Source: Betaproteobacteria bacterium (lineage in GTDB: Bacteria > Pseudomonadota > Gammaproteobacteria > Burkholderiales > SG8-39). From it: a stretch of 61,047 nt of DNA. The position numbers were made by a program, and so were the translations under genes. The stretch lies in contig JAOUIL010000008.1 of NCBI GenBank assembly GCA_029883975.1, positions 1 through 61,047 on the forward strand, given 5' to 3'. This document shows positions 53,771-61,047 of this stretch, in pieces (position 1 is the stretch's first letter; each line of letters opens with the position of its first letter). Below the pieces are notes generated by a model that searched no databases, had not been told where the DNA came from, and worked only from the letters and a program-made list of their open reading frames with translations.

Positions 53771-56631
53771 CCTTCCAGGGCGCGCTCGAGCACGCGCGCC
53801 ACGTGCAGCGCCCGCCGCCCGGTGCCGTCGGCGATCTGCTGCCGGCAGCTGGTGCCGTCGGCCACCACGAGCGTATCGGCGGCCGCCTTGCGCACGGCGG
53901 GCAGCAGGCCGAGCTCACCCATCTTCATGGACACGTCGTAGTGCTCGGCCTCGTAGCCGAACGCGCCCGCCATGCCGCAGCAGCCCGCCTCGACCGAGGA
54001 CACGCGCAAGCCGGGCACGAGCCGCAGCACGTTCTCCACGGCGCCCATGGCGCCGAACGCCTTCTGGTGGCAGTGGCCATGCAGCAGGGCGTCTCCCGGC
54101 ACTGACTTGAGCGCCGGCGCGAAGCGCCCCGCCCGGTGCTCCTCGTCCAGGAACTCCTCGAACAGCAGCACGCGGCTGGCGAGGGATCTCGCCTCGGGGA
54201 GCAGTGCGGCGTACTCGTCGCGCAACGTGTACAGGCACGAGGGCTCGAGGCCGATGATCGGAACGCCGTGGTCCACCCAGCGCCGCAGCGCCTCCAGGGT
54301 GCGCTCGGCCTCGCGCCTGGCTTCTTTCACCAGCCCGGCCGCGAGGAACGTGCGGCCGCAGCACAGCGGCCGGTTCTCGAAGTCGGGCTGCGCGATGTGC
54401 ACCCGATAGTCCGCGGCCACCAGCACGCGCACCGCCGCGCGCGCGTTCTCCGGCTCGAAGTAGCGGTTGAAGGTGTCCACGAACACCACCACTTCGCGCG
54501 AGCCGCGCTTCGGCCAGGCGCGGTCGACGAACCAGTCGCTGCGCCAACGGGGCAGCGCGCGCCGCGCCGTGAAGCCGGTCAGCATCGCGCGCAGCCGTGG
54601 CTGCGCATTGCCCAGGTTGGCGAGCGGCGCCGCGCGCGCCATCCAGGGCGCGTAACGCGGCAGGTAAGCGATCAGCCGCTCGCGCAGCGTGAGCCGGTGG
54701 CGCCGGCGATAGTGCGCCATGAACTCGATCTTCATGCGCGCCATGTCCACGCCGGTCGGGCATTCGCGTTTGCAGCCCTTGCACGAGACGCACAGGTCGA
54801 GCGCCTGCTTCACGTCCTCGTCGGCGCTGGCGCCGAGCTGCCCGGATAGGGCGAGCCGCAGCGTATTCGCGCGCCCGCGCGTCAGGTGTTGCTCGTCGCC
54901 AGTCGCACGGAAGGACGGGCACATCGTGCCGGCGTCGAACTTGCGGCAGTGGCCGTTGTTGTTGCACATCTCCACGGCCTTGTCGAAGCCGCCCCATTCG
55001 CTCCAGTCGAGCACGGCGGCTGGCGGCTTTGTCCCATAGCCGGGCGGAAAGCGGAACATGCGAGCGTCGTCCATCTTCGGCGGATCGACGATCTTGCCCG
55101 GGTTCATCAGGCCCTTCGGGTCGAGCCGCGCCTTGATCTCGCCGAGCGTCGCAGTGAGGCGCGGCCCGAAGAACGGCGCGATCCACTCCGAGCGCACCAG
55201 CCCGTCGCCGTGCTCGCCCGAATAGGCGCCCTTGTACTGCTTCACCATCGCGCAGGCCTCTTCGGCGATCGCGCGCATCTTGGCCGCGCCGTCGGTGCGC
55301 ATGTCGAGGATCGGCCGCACGTGCAGCGTTCCGACGGAGGCATGCGCGTACCACGTGCCGCGCGTGCCGTGCTTTTCGAACACCTGCGTCAGGCGCTCGG
55401 TGTACTCGGCCAGATGCTCCAGCGGCACCGCGCAGTCCTCGATGAAGGAAACGGGCTTGCCGTCGCCCTTCATGGACATCATGATGTTGAGGCCCGCCTT
55501 GCGTACTTCCCAGAGCTCGCGCTGCAGCCGCGTGTCCGTGATCTCCACCACGCTGCCCGGCAGCCCGAGGTCGCCCATCAGCTGCGTCAGCTCGCCCAGG
55601 CGCCGCGCCTGAGCCAGCGCATCGTCGCCGGAGAACTCGACCAGCAGGATGGCGTCCGGCTCGCCGCGAATGGCCGCGTTGACCGTCGCCCGGAACGCTG
55701 CGTTGGCGCGCGCCAGGCCGATCATCGTCCGGTCCACCAGCTCTACGGCGCTCGGCCCGAGATCGACGATGTGCGGCGTGAGCTCCATCGCCTTGCGGAA
55801 AGCGGGGAAGTGGCACACGCCAAGCGCGCGCGCCGGCGGCAGGGGCGAGAGTTTCAGGTGCAGGCGCTCGAACCAGGCGAGCGTGCCTTCCGATCCGACC
55901 AGCAGGTGCGCCGCGTTCTCGTGCGGCGGGCCGAGGTGGTCGAGGTTGTAGCCGGCCACGCGGCGCAGCACCTTTGGGAAGCGCGCAGCGATCTCCTCGC
56001 GATCGCGCGCATAGATGCCGCGCAGCCAACGCGCAAGCTCGCTGTCCTCGCGCATCGGGCCGAAGCGCCGCGCCTGGCCGTCGCTGGTCAGCGCATCGAT
56101 GGCGTGCACGTTGTGCACCATGTTGCCGTAGGCGATCGAGCGCGAGCCGCAGGAGTTGTTGCCGGCCATGCCGCCGAGCGTCGCCTGCGCACTGGTGGAG
56201 ACGTCCACCGGGAACCACAAGCCGTGCGGGCGCAGCTGCGCGTTGAGGGCATCGAGCACCATGCCCGGCTGCACGATCGCGCTGCGGCCCTCGACGTCGA
56301 GCTCGAGCAGCTGGTCGAGGTGCTTCGACCCGTCGATCACCAGGGCCGCGCCCACCGTCTGCCCGCACTGCGACGAGCCCGCGCCGCGTGGCAGCACCGG
56401 CACGCCTTCCTCGGCTGCGATGGCGAGAATCGAACGCACCGCCTCCGCGGTGCGCGGCACGACCACGCCGATCGGCTCGATCTGGTAGATGGAGGCGTCG
56501 GTGGCGTAGCGCCCGCGCGAGGCTGCATCGAACAGCACTTCGGCGTCGGCATGGCGGCGCAGCCGCTCGGCGAGCGCCGCGTCGCCGGCCCGTGAGTTCT
56601 CGACGCGAACCGGGATTGCCTGGACGTTCAT
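53767..56631 (-). CDS. FAD-linked oxidase with Fe-S domain, YdiJ/D-2-hydroxyacid dehydrogenase-like
   Basis: The product has 954 residues from ATG 56631. The N-terminal PCMH-type FAD domain has 'VPVLPRGAGSSQCGQTVG' and 'TLGGMAGNNSCGSRSIAYGN'; the FAD-oxidase C-domain has 'YSGEHGDGLVRSEW'. A ferredoxin part has 'CVSCKGCKRECPTGVDMARM', and two CCG-type domains end the protein ('LEPSCLYTLRDEY', 'EAGCCGMAGAFGYE'). This is the single-chain YdiJ-type D-2-hydroxyglutarate/D-lactate dehydrogenase layout, passing electrons to the respiratory chain. It is divergent from the aminotransferase. The frame stays open upstream across the antisense of that gene, but this is not coding. Confidence 0.93.
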   Translation of the reverse strand: MNVQAIPVRVENSRAGDAALAERLRRHADAEVLFDAASRGRYATDASIYQIEPIGVVVPRTAEAVRSILAIAAEEGVPVLPRGAGSSQCGQTVGAALVIDGSKHLDQLLELDVEGRSAIVQPGMVLDALNAQLRPHGLWFPVDVSTSAQATLGGMAGNNSCGSRSIAYGNMVHNVHAIDALTSDGQARRFGPMREDSELARWLRGIYARDREEIAARFPKVLRRVAGYNLDHLGPPHENAAHLLVGSEGTLAWFERLHLKLSPLPPARALGVCHFPAFRKAMELTPHIVDLGPSAVELVDRTMIGLARANAAFRATVNAAIRGEPDAILLVEFSGDDALAQARRLGELTQLMGDLGLPGSVVEITDTRLQRELWEVRKAGLNIMMSMKGDGKPVSFIEDCAVPLEHLAEYTERLTQVFEKHGTRGTWYAHASVGTLHVRPILDMRTDGAAKMRAIAEEACAMVKQYKGAYSGEHGDGLVRSEWIAPFFGPRLTATLGEIKARLDPKGLMNPGKIVDPPKMDDARMFRFPPGYGTKPPAAVLDWSEWGGFDKAVEMCNNNGHCRKFDAGTMCPSFRATGDEQHLTRGRANTLRLALSGQLGASADEDVKQALDLCVSCKGCKRECPTGVDMARMKIEFMAHYRRRHRLTLRERLIAYLPRYAPWMARAAPLANLGNAQPRLRAMLTGFTARRALPRWRSDWFVDRAWPKRGSREVVVFVDTFNRYFEPENARAAVRVLVAADYRVHIAQPDFENRPLCCGRTFLAAGLVKEARREAERTLEALRRWVDHGVPIIGLEPSCLYTLRDEYAALLPEARSLASRVLLFEEFLDEEHRAGRFAPALKSVPGDALLHGHCHQKAFGAMGAVENVLRLVPGLRVSSVEAGCCGMAGAFGYEAEHYDVSMKMGELGLLPAVRKAAADTLVVADGTSCRQQIADGTGRRALHVARVLERALEG

Positions 56632-56688
56632 GACTGCGGCGTAGAATACACTGCGCCGCGGGCCGCGCGCCCGCCACGAGGAGGATCC

Positions 56689-57885
56689 ATGCCGCGCAAC
56701 GCCGGAAGGCATTTCCTGCAGATCCCGGGGCCGACCAATGTGCCGGACCGGGTGCTGCGCGCGATCGACTTTCCCACGATGGATCATCGCGGACCGGAGT
56801 TCGCGGAGCTCGGCAAGACGGTGCTCGAGGGCATGAAGCGCGTGTTCCGGACGCGCGGCCACGTGGTGATCTATCCGGCGTCGGGGACCGGCGCGTGGGA
56901 GGCCGCGCTCGTCAATACGCTCTCGCCGGGCGACGCGGTGCTCATGTACGAGACCGGGCATTTCGCGTCGCTGTGGCACAAGATGGCGACCAAGCTCGGC
57001 CTGAAGCCCGAGTACCTCGCGAGCGACTGGCGCACCGGCGCCGACCCGCAGGCGATCGAAAGACGCCTGCGCGAGGATCGCGAGCACCGCATCAAGGCGG
57101 TGTGCATCGTGCACAACGAGACGTCGACCGGCGTGACCTCGCGCATCGGCGAGGTGCGCAAGGCGATCGACGCCGCGAAGCATCCCGCGCTCTTCATGGT
57201 CGACACCATCTCCTCGCTCGCTTCGATCGACTATCGCCACGACGAATGGGGCGTGGACGTCACGGTCGGCGGCTCGCAGAAGGGTCTGATGCTGCCGCCG
57301 GGACTGTCCTTCAACGCGATCTCGGAGAAGGCGCTCGCCGCCTCGAAGTCGGCGGCGCTGCCGCGCAGCTACTGGGGCTGGGACGAGATGATCGCCAACG
57401 GCAGGAATGGCTATTTCCCCTACACGCCCGCGACCAACCTTCTCTATGGGCTGCGCGAGGCGCTGTCCATGCTGCTCGACGAGGAGGGGCTGGAGAATGT
57501 CTTCGCGCGCCACCAGCGCCACGCCGAGGCGACGCGCCGCGCGGTGCGCGCCTGGGGCCTCGAGGTACTCGCCACCAATCCCGCTGAATGCTCCGGCTCG
57601 CTCACCGCGGTGCTGCTGCCCGCGGGGCACGACGCCGATCGCGTGCGCAACCTGATCCTTGAGCACTTCGACATGTCCCTCGGCACCGGCCTGGGCAAGC
57701 TCGCCGGCAAGGTATTCCGCATCGGGCACCTGGGCGACTTCAACGACCTGCAACTGATGGGCACGCTCGCCGGCGTCGAGATGGGTCTGGAGCTCGCGAG
57801 CGTGCCGATCCGCCGCGAAGGCGTGCAGGCGGCGATGGCGCATCTCGTCTCGTGCCGCACGGCGCGGGAACGCGCTGCGGCATGA
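56689..57885 (+). CDS. Serine-glyoxylate (alanine-glyoxylate) aminotransferase
   Basis: The product has 398 residues. GAGGAGG lies upstream of ATG 56689. 'FLQIPGPTNVPDRVLRAID' is the family N-terminus. 'IYPASGTGAWEAALVN' binds the PLP phosphate and Lys198 in 'TVGGSQKGLMLPPGL' is the Schiff-base lysine. It resembles SgaA-type enzymes of the glyoxylate/serine route. A 2-hydroxyacid dehydrogenase is encoded divergently and acyl-CoA genes follow, so glyoxylate or related acids may be handled together (inference). Confidence 0.94.
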   Translation: MPRNAGRHFLQIPGPTNVPDRVLRAIDFPTMDHRGPEFAELGKTVLEGMKRVFRTRGHVVIYPASGTGAWEAALVNTLSPGDAVLMYETGHFASLWHKMATKLGLKPEYLASDWRTGADPQAIERRLREDREHRIKAVCIVHNETSTGVTSRIGEVRKAIDAAKHPALFMVDTISSLASIDYRHDEWGVDVTVGGSQKGLMLPPGLSFNAISEKALAASKSAALPRSYWGWDEMIANGRNGYFPYTPATNLLYGLREALSMLLDEEGLENVFARHQRHAEATRRAVRAWGLEVLATNPAECSGSLTAVLLPAGHDADRVRNLILEHFDMSLGTGLGKLAGKVFRIGHLGDFNDLQLMGTLAGVEMGLELASVPIRREGVQAAMAHLVSCRTARERAAA

Positions 57886-57886
57886 G

Positions 57887-59047
57887 ATGGATTTCGCGCT
57901 CAGCGAACAGCAGCGTGCGTTCCGCGACAGCGTGCGCGGCTTCGCGCAAAAGCACCTCGCCGCCGGCGCGCTAGCGCGCGCGCACGATCCGGCCCACCCC
58001 TTCGACGTCGCGCGCCTGATGGCGCGCCAGGGCCTGCTCGGCATCACGATGCCGGAAGCCGACGGCGGCCAGGGCGGCACCCTCATGGACGCCGTGCTCG
58101 CCATCGAGGCCGTGGCCTCGGTCTGCCCGAGGAGCGCCGACGTCGTGCAGGCGGGCAATTTCGGCCCGGTGCGCGTGCTCGCCGAGTTCGGCAGCGTCGA
58201 GCAGAAGGCGAGGTACCTCAAGCCGATCCTCGCCGGGGATACCGTGATGTGCCTCGGCATGAGCGAGCCCGACGCGGGCTCGGCCGTGACCGACCTGAAG
58301 ACGAGCGCGGTGGCCGACGGCGACGGCTTTCGCGTCAACGGCACGAAGGTCTTCTCGACCCACGGCCCCTATGCGTCGGTGATCCTCGCCTACGTGCGCT
58401 ACGCGCCCGGCCTCGAAGGCATCGGCTCGGTGCTGATCGAGCCGGAATGGAAGGGCGTGTCCTTCGGCAAGCGCTCGCGCTTCATGTCGGGCGAGGAATG
58501 GGTGCAGATCTATTTCGAGGACGTGCGCGTGCCGCGCGAGAACGTGCTGCTCGGCCCGGGCGGGTTCAGGAAGCAGATTGCCGGCTTCAACGTCGAGCGC
58601 ATCGGCAACACCGCGCGCTCGCTGGCGCTCGGCCGCTACTGCTACGAGGCCGCGCGCGAGTGGGCGCTCGCGCGCCGTCAGTTCGGCCGGCCGCTCGCGG
58701 AGTTCCAGGGCCTGCAGTGGAAGTTCGCCGACATGAAAATGAAGCTCGACGCGGGCGAACTGCTGCTCTACCGCGCGGCAGCGAACGCCGACCGGGGAAT
58801 GCCCTCGGCCGAGGACACCGCGATCGCCAAAGCGTTCTGCAACCAGGCGGGATTCGAGATCGCCAACGAGGCGCTGCAGGTCATGGGCGGCACGGGATAC
58901 AGCCAGGAAGTGCTGGTCGAGTACTGCGTGCGTCGCTGCCGCGGCTGGATGATCGCCGGCGGCTCGATCGAGATGATGAAGAACAGGATCGCGGAAGGCA
59001 TCTTCGGGCGCAGCTTCTCGCAACGGCCGGAGGGCAAGCCGGGGTGA
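57887..59047 (+). CDS. Acyl-CoA dehydrogenase family protein
   Basis: The product has 386 residues. Typical blocks are 'LGMSEPDAGSAVTDLKTSAV' (FAD contact), 'FSTHGPYASVILAY', 'RIGNTARSLALGRYCYEAAR' and 'QVMGGTGYSQEVLVEYCVRR'. The C-terminus 'GWMIAGGSIEMMKNRIAEGI' differs from the usual IYEGTSEI block, so the catalytic base and substrate cannot be assigned by eye. The ATG is 1 base past the aminotransferase stop and its end overlaps the CoA ligase start by 4 bases. Confidence 0.92.
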   Translation: MDFALSEQQRAFRDSVRGFAQKHLAAGALARAHDPAHPFDVARLMARQGLLGITMPEADGGQGGTLMDAVLAIEAVASVCPRSADVVQAGNFGPVRVLAEFGSVEQKARYLKPILAGDTVMCLGMSEPDAGSAVTDLKTSAVADGDGFRVNGTKVFSTHGPYASVILAYVRYAPGLEGIGSVLIEPEWKGVSFGKRSRFMSGEEWVQIYFEDVRVPRENVLLGPGGFRKQIAGFNVERIGNTARSLALGRYCYEAAREWALARRQFGRPLAEFQGLQWKFADMKMKLDAGELLLYRAAANADRGMPSAEDTAIAKAFCNQAGFEIANEALQVMGGTGYSQEVLVEYCVRRCRGWMIAGGSIEMMKNRIAEGIFGRSFSQRPEGKPG

Positions 59048-61047
59048 GTGGCGAGCTCTTTCGCGCGCTCTTCGCCCCGCGCGGCGTGGCGCTGTTCGGC
59101 GCCTCCGGAGATCCGGCCAAGAACACCGCGCGGCCGCAGCGCTACCTGCGCAAGCACGGTTACACCGGGACGATCGCGCCCATCAACCGCGGGCGCCGCG
59201 AAGTACTGGGGCTGCCCGCCTTCCGGAGCCTCGCCGAGGTTCCCGGCGACATCGACCACGCCTTCGTCATGGTGCCGCCGCAGGACGTGCTCGCGACCTG
59301 CGAAGAGTGCTTCGCGCGCCGGGTGCCGGTGGTGACCATCTTCACCGACGGCTTCGGCGAAACGGACGATGCCGGCCGCGTCGCGCAGGCGCGGCTCGTC
59401 GAGCGCGCGCGCGGCGCGGGCGTGCGCCTGCTCGGCCCGAACAGCATCGGGCTCATCAGCACCGAGCCGCCCACCGCTTTGTCGGTGAACGCGGTGCTCG
59501 AGCTCGAGCGCTTGCCCACCGGACCGCTCGGCCTCGTTTCGCAGTCGGGCAGCCTGATCGGCGCGTTCCTGTCGCGCGGCGCGGCGCGCGGCATCGGCTT
59601 CTCGCGTCTGGTGTCGGTAGGCAACGAGTCCGACCTGTCGGTCGGCGAGCTCGCCGAGCTGCTCGTCGATGACCCGCAAACGCACGCCATCCTGCTTTTC
59701 CTGGAAACCGTGCGCGACCCGGAGCGGCTGGCGCGCGCGGCGCGCCGCGCGTTTATCGCCGGAAAGCCGGTCATCGCCTACAAGCTCGGGCGTTCGGCGG
59801 CCGGGGTGGAGCTCGCGCGCACGCACACAGGCGCGCTGGCCGGCGACGATCGCGCGGTGGATGCATTCCTGCGCGCCGCCGGCATCCTGCGCGTGCGCAC
59901 CTTCGAAGCGCTCGTCGAGACGGCTTACCTCGCCATCGGCCAACGGCCGCCCGCGCGGCGGCGCGTCGCCATGATGACGACCACGGGAGGGGGCGCGGCA
60001 CTGGTCGCCGACCCGCTGGGCGCGGCCGGCATCGAGCTCGTCGCGCCACCCCCGGCGCTCGCCGAGAAGATCCGCGCGCACGGCGTGCGCGTGACCGACT
60101 CGCCGCTCATCGACCTGACGCTCGCCGGCGCGCGCGGCTCGGTCTACGGCCCCGTGCTCGAGGCGCTGCTCGCGTCAGACCATTGCGACGCGGTAGTCGC
60201 CGCCGTGGGTTCTTCCGGCCAGTTCCATCCGCAGATCGCCATCGAGCCGATCCTGCTCGCGCACCGCGCGCATCCGCATAAGCCCCTCGCGGTGTTCATC
60301 GCGCCCGAGGCGCAAGCCTCGCTCGCCATGCTGGCGGAGGCAGGCGTCGCCGCCTTTCGCGCGCCAGAGTGCTGCGCGGATGCGCTCGAGGCGTTCTTCC
60401 GCTGGCGGGCGCCGGCCACGGCGCCGCTGGAGAATCCTGAGGCGAACCAGCAGATTCGCGCTGCGCTCGCCAGCGATGGCCCGTTGCGCGCCGAGGCGCT
60501 GTTCGCGGCGCTCGGGGTCCCGATGGGCTCCGCGCAATGGCTGCGCGACCCGGTTCAGCCGATCTCCTGTGCGTTCCCGGTCGCGATCAAGATCGCCTCG
60601 CCCGATATCGCGCACAAAAGCGACTTCGGCGGCGTGGAGCTGAATCTGCCGGACGCGGCCGCCGCCGCCGCAGCGGCAAGGCGCGTGCTCGAGCGCGTGC
60701 GCGCCGCGCGCCCGGAAGCGCGCATCGAGGGCGTCGTCGCCGCCACCATGCAGCGCGGCCTCGGCGAGGCGATCGTCGGCTTCCGGCGTGACCCGCAGGT
60801 CGGGCCGCTCGTGCTGGTCGGCGCCGGCGGCACGCTGGCTGAGCTTTATGGCGACGTCGCCCTGCGCCCGGCGCCGGTGTCGCTGGAGGAGGCAAGGCAC
60901 ATGGTTGGAGAAGTGCGCGGTTTCGCGGCGCTCGCCGGCTATCGCAATGCGCCGCGCGGCGACCTGGAGGCGCTGGCGCACGCGGTGGCCGCCTTCTCGC
61001 AGCTTGCCGCGCTGCCGGAGGTCGCTGAGGCCGAGATCAATCCGCTC
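59044..61047 (+). CDS. Acyl-CoA synthetase, ADP-forming type (3' end beyond window)
   Basis: GTG 59044 overlaps the acyl-CoA dehydrogenase stop by 4 bases, and 668 codons run to the window end without a stop. Domains in order: CoA-binding Rossmann ('GVALFGASGDPAKNTARPQR'), succinyl-CoA-ligase-like domains ('GLVSQSGSLIGAFLSRGA', 'YKLGRSAAGVELARTHTGAL') and an ATP-grasp part from about residue 475 ('VAIKIASPDIAHKSDFGG', 'GAGGTLAELYGDVALRPAP'). It ends at 'AEAEINPL', normally close to the C-terminus, so only a few dozen residues are missing. The enzyme makes acyl-CoA from a free acid, probably for the adjacent dehydrogenase. Confidence 0.92.
   Translation, partial: MSGELFRALFAPRGVALFGASGDPAKNTARPQRYLRKHGYTGTIAPINRGRREVLGLPAFRSLAEVPGDIDHAFVMVPPQDVLATCEECFARRVPVVTIFTDGFGETDDAGRVAQARLVERARGAGVRLLGPNSIGLISTEPPTALSVNAVLELERLPTGPLGLVSQSGSLIGAFLSRGAARGIGFSRLVSVGNESDLSVGELAELLVDDPQTHAILLFLETVRDPERLARAARRAFIAGKPVIAYKLGRSAAGVELARTHTGALAGDDRAVDAFLRAAGILRVRTFEALVETAYLAIGQRPPARRRVAMMTTTGGGAALVADPLGAAGIELVAPPPALAEKIRAHGVRVTDSPLIDLTLAGARGSVYGPVLEALLASDHCDAVVAAVGSSGQFHPQIAIEPILLAHRAHPHKPLAVFIAPEAQASLAMLAEAGVAAFRAPECCADALEAFFRWRAPATAPLENPEANQQIRAALASDGPLRAEALFAALGVPMGSAQWLRDPVQPISCAFPVAIKIASPDIAHKSDFGGVELNLPDAAAAAAAARRVLERVRAARPEARIEGVVAATMQRGLGEAIVGFRRDPQVGPLVLVGAGGTLAELYGDVALRPAPVSLEEARHMVGEVRGFAALAGYRNAPRGDLEALAHAVAAFSQLAALPEVAEAEINPL

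Noticed and set aside
53767-58344. A 1525-codon minus-strand open frame reaching far beyond the FAD/Fe-S dehydrogenase
   Set aside because: The extra 570 codons lie antisense to the well-supported aminotransferase and acyl-CoA dehydrogenase genes and have no recognisable motifs; high GC simply removes stop codons. The real start is ATG 56631.

Overview
The window is a high-GC chromosomal segment, almost certainly from a betaproteobacterium (Burkholderiales/Nitrosomonadales-like). The main reason is gene order: pilMNOPQ-aroK-aroB-gltB-gltD faces a divergent ponA (mrcA), followed by cyaY, a YifL/LptM-type lipoprotein and lysA. The engB-hemB arrangement with cytochrome c4 beside it, the branched-chain amino acid ABC operon and many c-type cytochromes fit the same group. 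I saw no phage, transposon, CRISPR, tRNA or rRNA. Genes are dense. No gene-free stretch reaches 300 bases; the longest are 27710-27888 (pilM/ponA promoter region) and 37222-37388 (structured hemB leader).

Region 1 (1-9315) is a copper-handling island. On the minus strand a run of eight tightly packed genes encodes exported proteins: an 89-residue unknown, a TolC-type outer-membrane lipoprotein, a Tat-exported multicopper oxidase, a cupredoxin, a CusF-like protein, a Met/Gly-repeat Spy/CpxP-like protein, a DUF411 protein and a cytochrome c cut by the window edge. Next come a His-rich secreted protein, a DUF4396 membrane protein, a CueR-type regulator, the CopA Cu+ ATPase and, divergently, CopZ. 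Three matching MerR-type promoters (19-bp spacer with a dyad) precede copA, copZ and the DUF4396 gene. This ties DUF4396 to the copper regulon.

Region 2 (9308-30291) is core metabolism and envelope: glmU-glmS with an FAD oxidoreductase behind them, an MgtC-like protein, glutamate synthase, aroB/aroK, the type IV pilus alignment/secretin operon and penicillin-binding protein 1A.

Region 3 (30288-43141) holds cyaY, lptM, lysA, a NYN-LOTUS RNA-binding/nuclease-type protein with a coupled 81-residue partner, an ECF sigma/anti-sigma pair, three cytochrome c genes, engB, hemB, and an SDR-cutA-dsbD operon. A ferredoxin-type reductase and a glycosyltransferase-like protein follow.

Region 4 (43174-53770) carries livJHMGF with a terminator after livJ, a small cytochrome c, the PA2778/PA2779 peptidase pair, a DUF924 protein, ilvD, lgt, a histidine phosphatase and a thioredoxin-like protein.

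Region 5 (53767-61047) encodes a large FAD/Fe-S 2-hydroxyacid dehydrogenase, divergent from a serine-glyoxylate aminotransferase, an acyl-CoA dehydrogenase and an ADP-forming-type acyl-CoA synthetase that runs off the window end. This suggests a small-acid (glyoxylate/2-hydroxyacid/acyl-CoA) catabolic module.

A window-wide feature is the repeated occurrence of -10-like hexamers (TAGAAT, TAAAAT, TACAAT) only 6-12 bases upstream of start codons. This suggests several leaderless or nearly leaderless transcripts.
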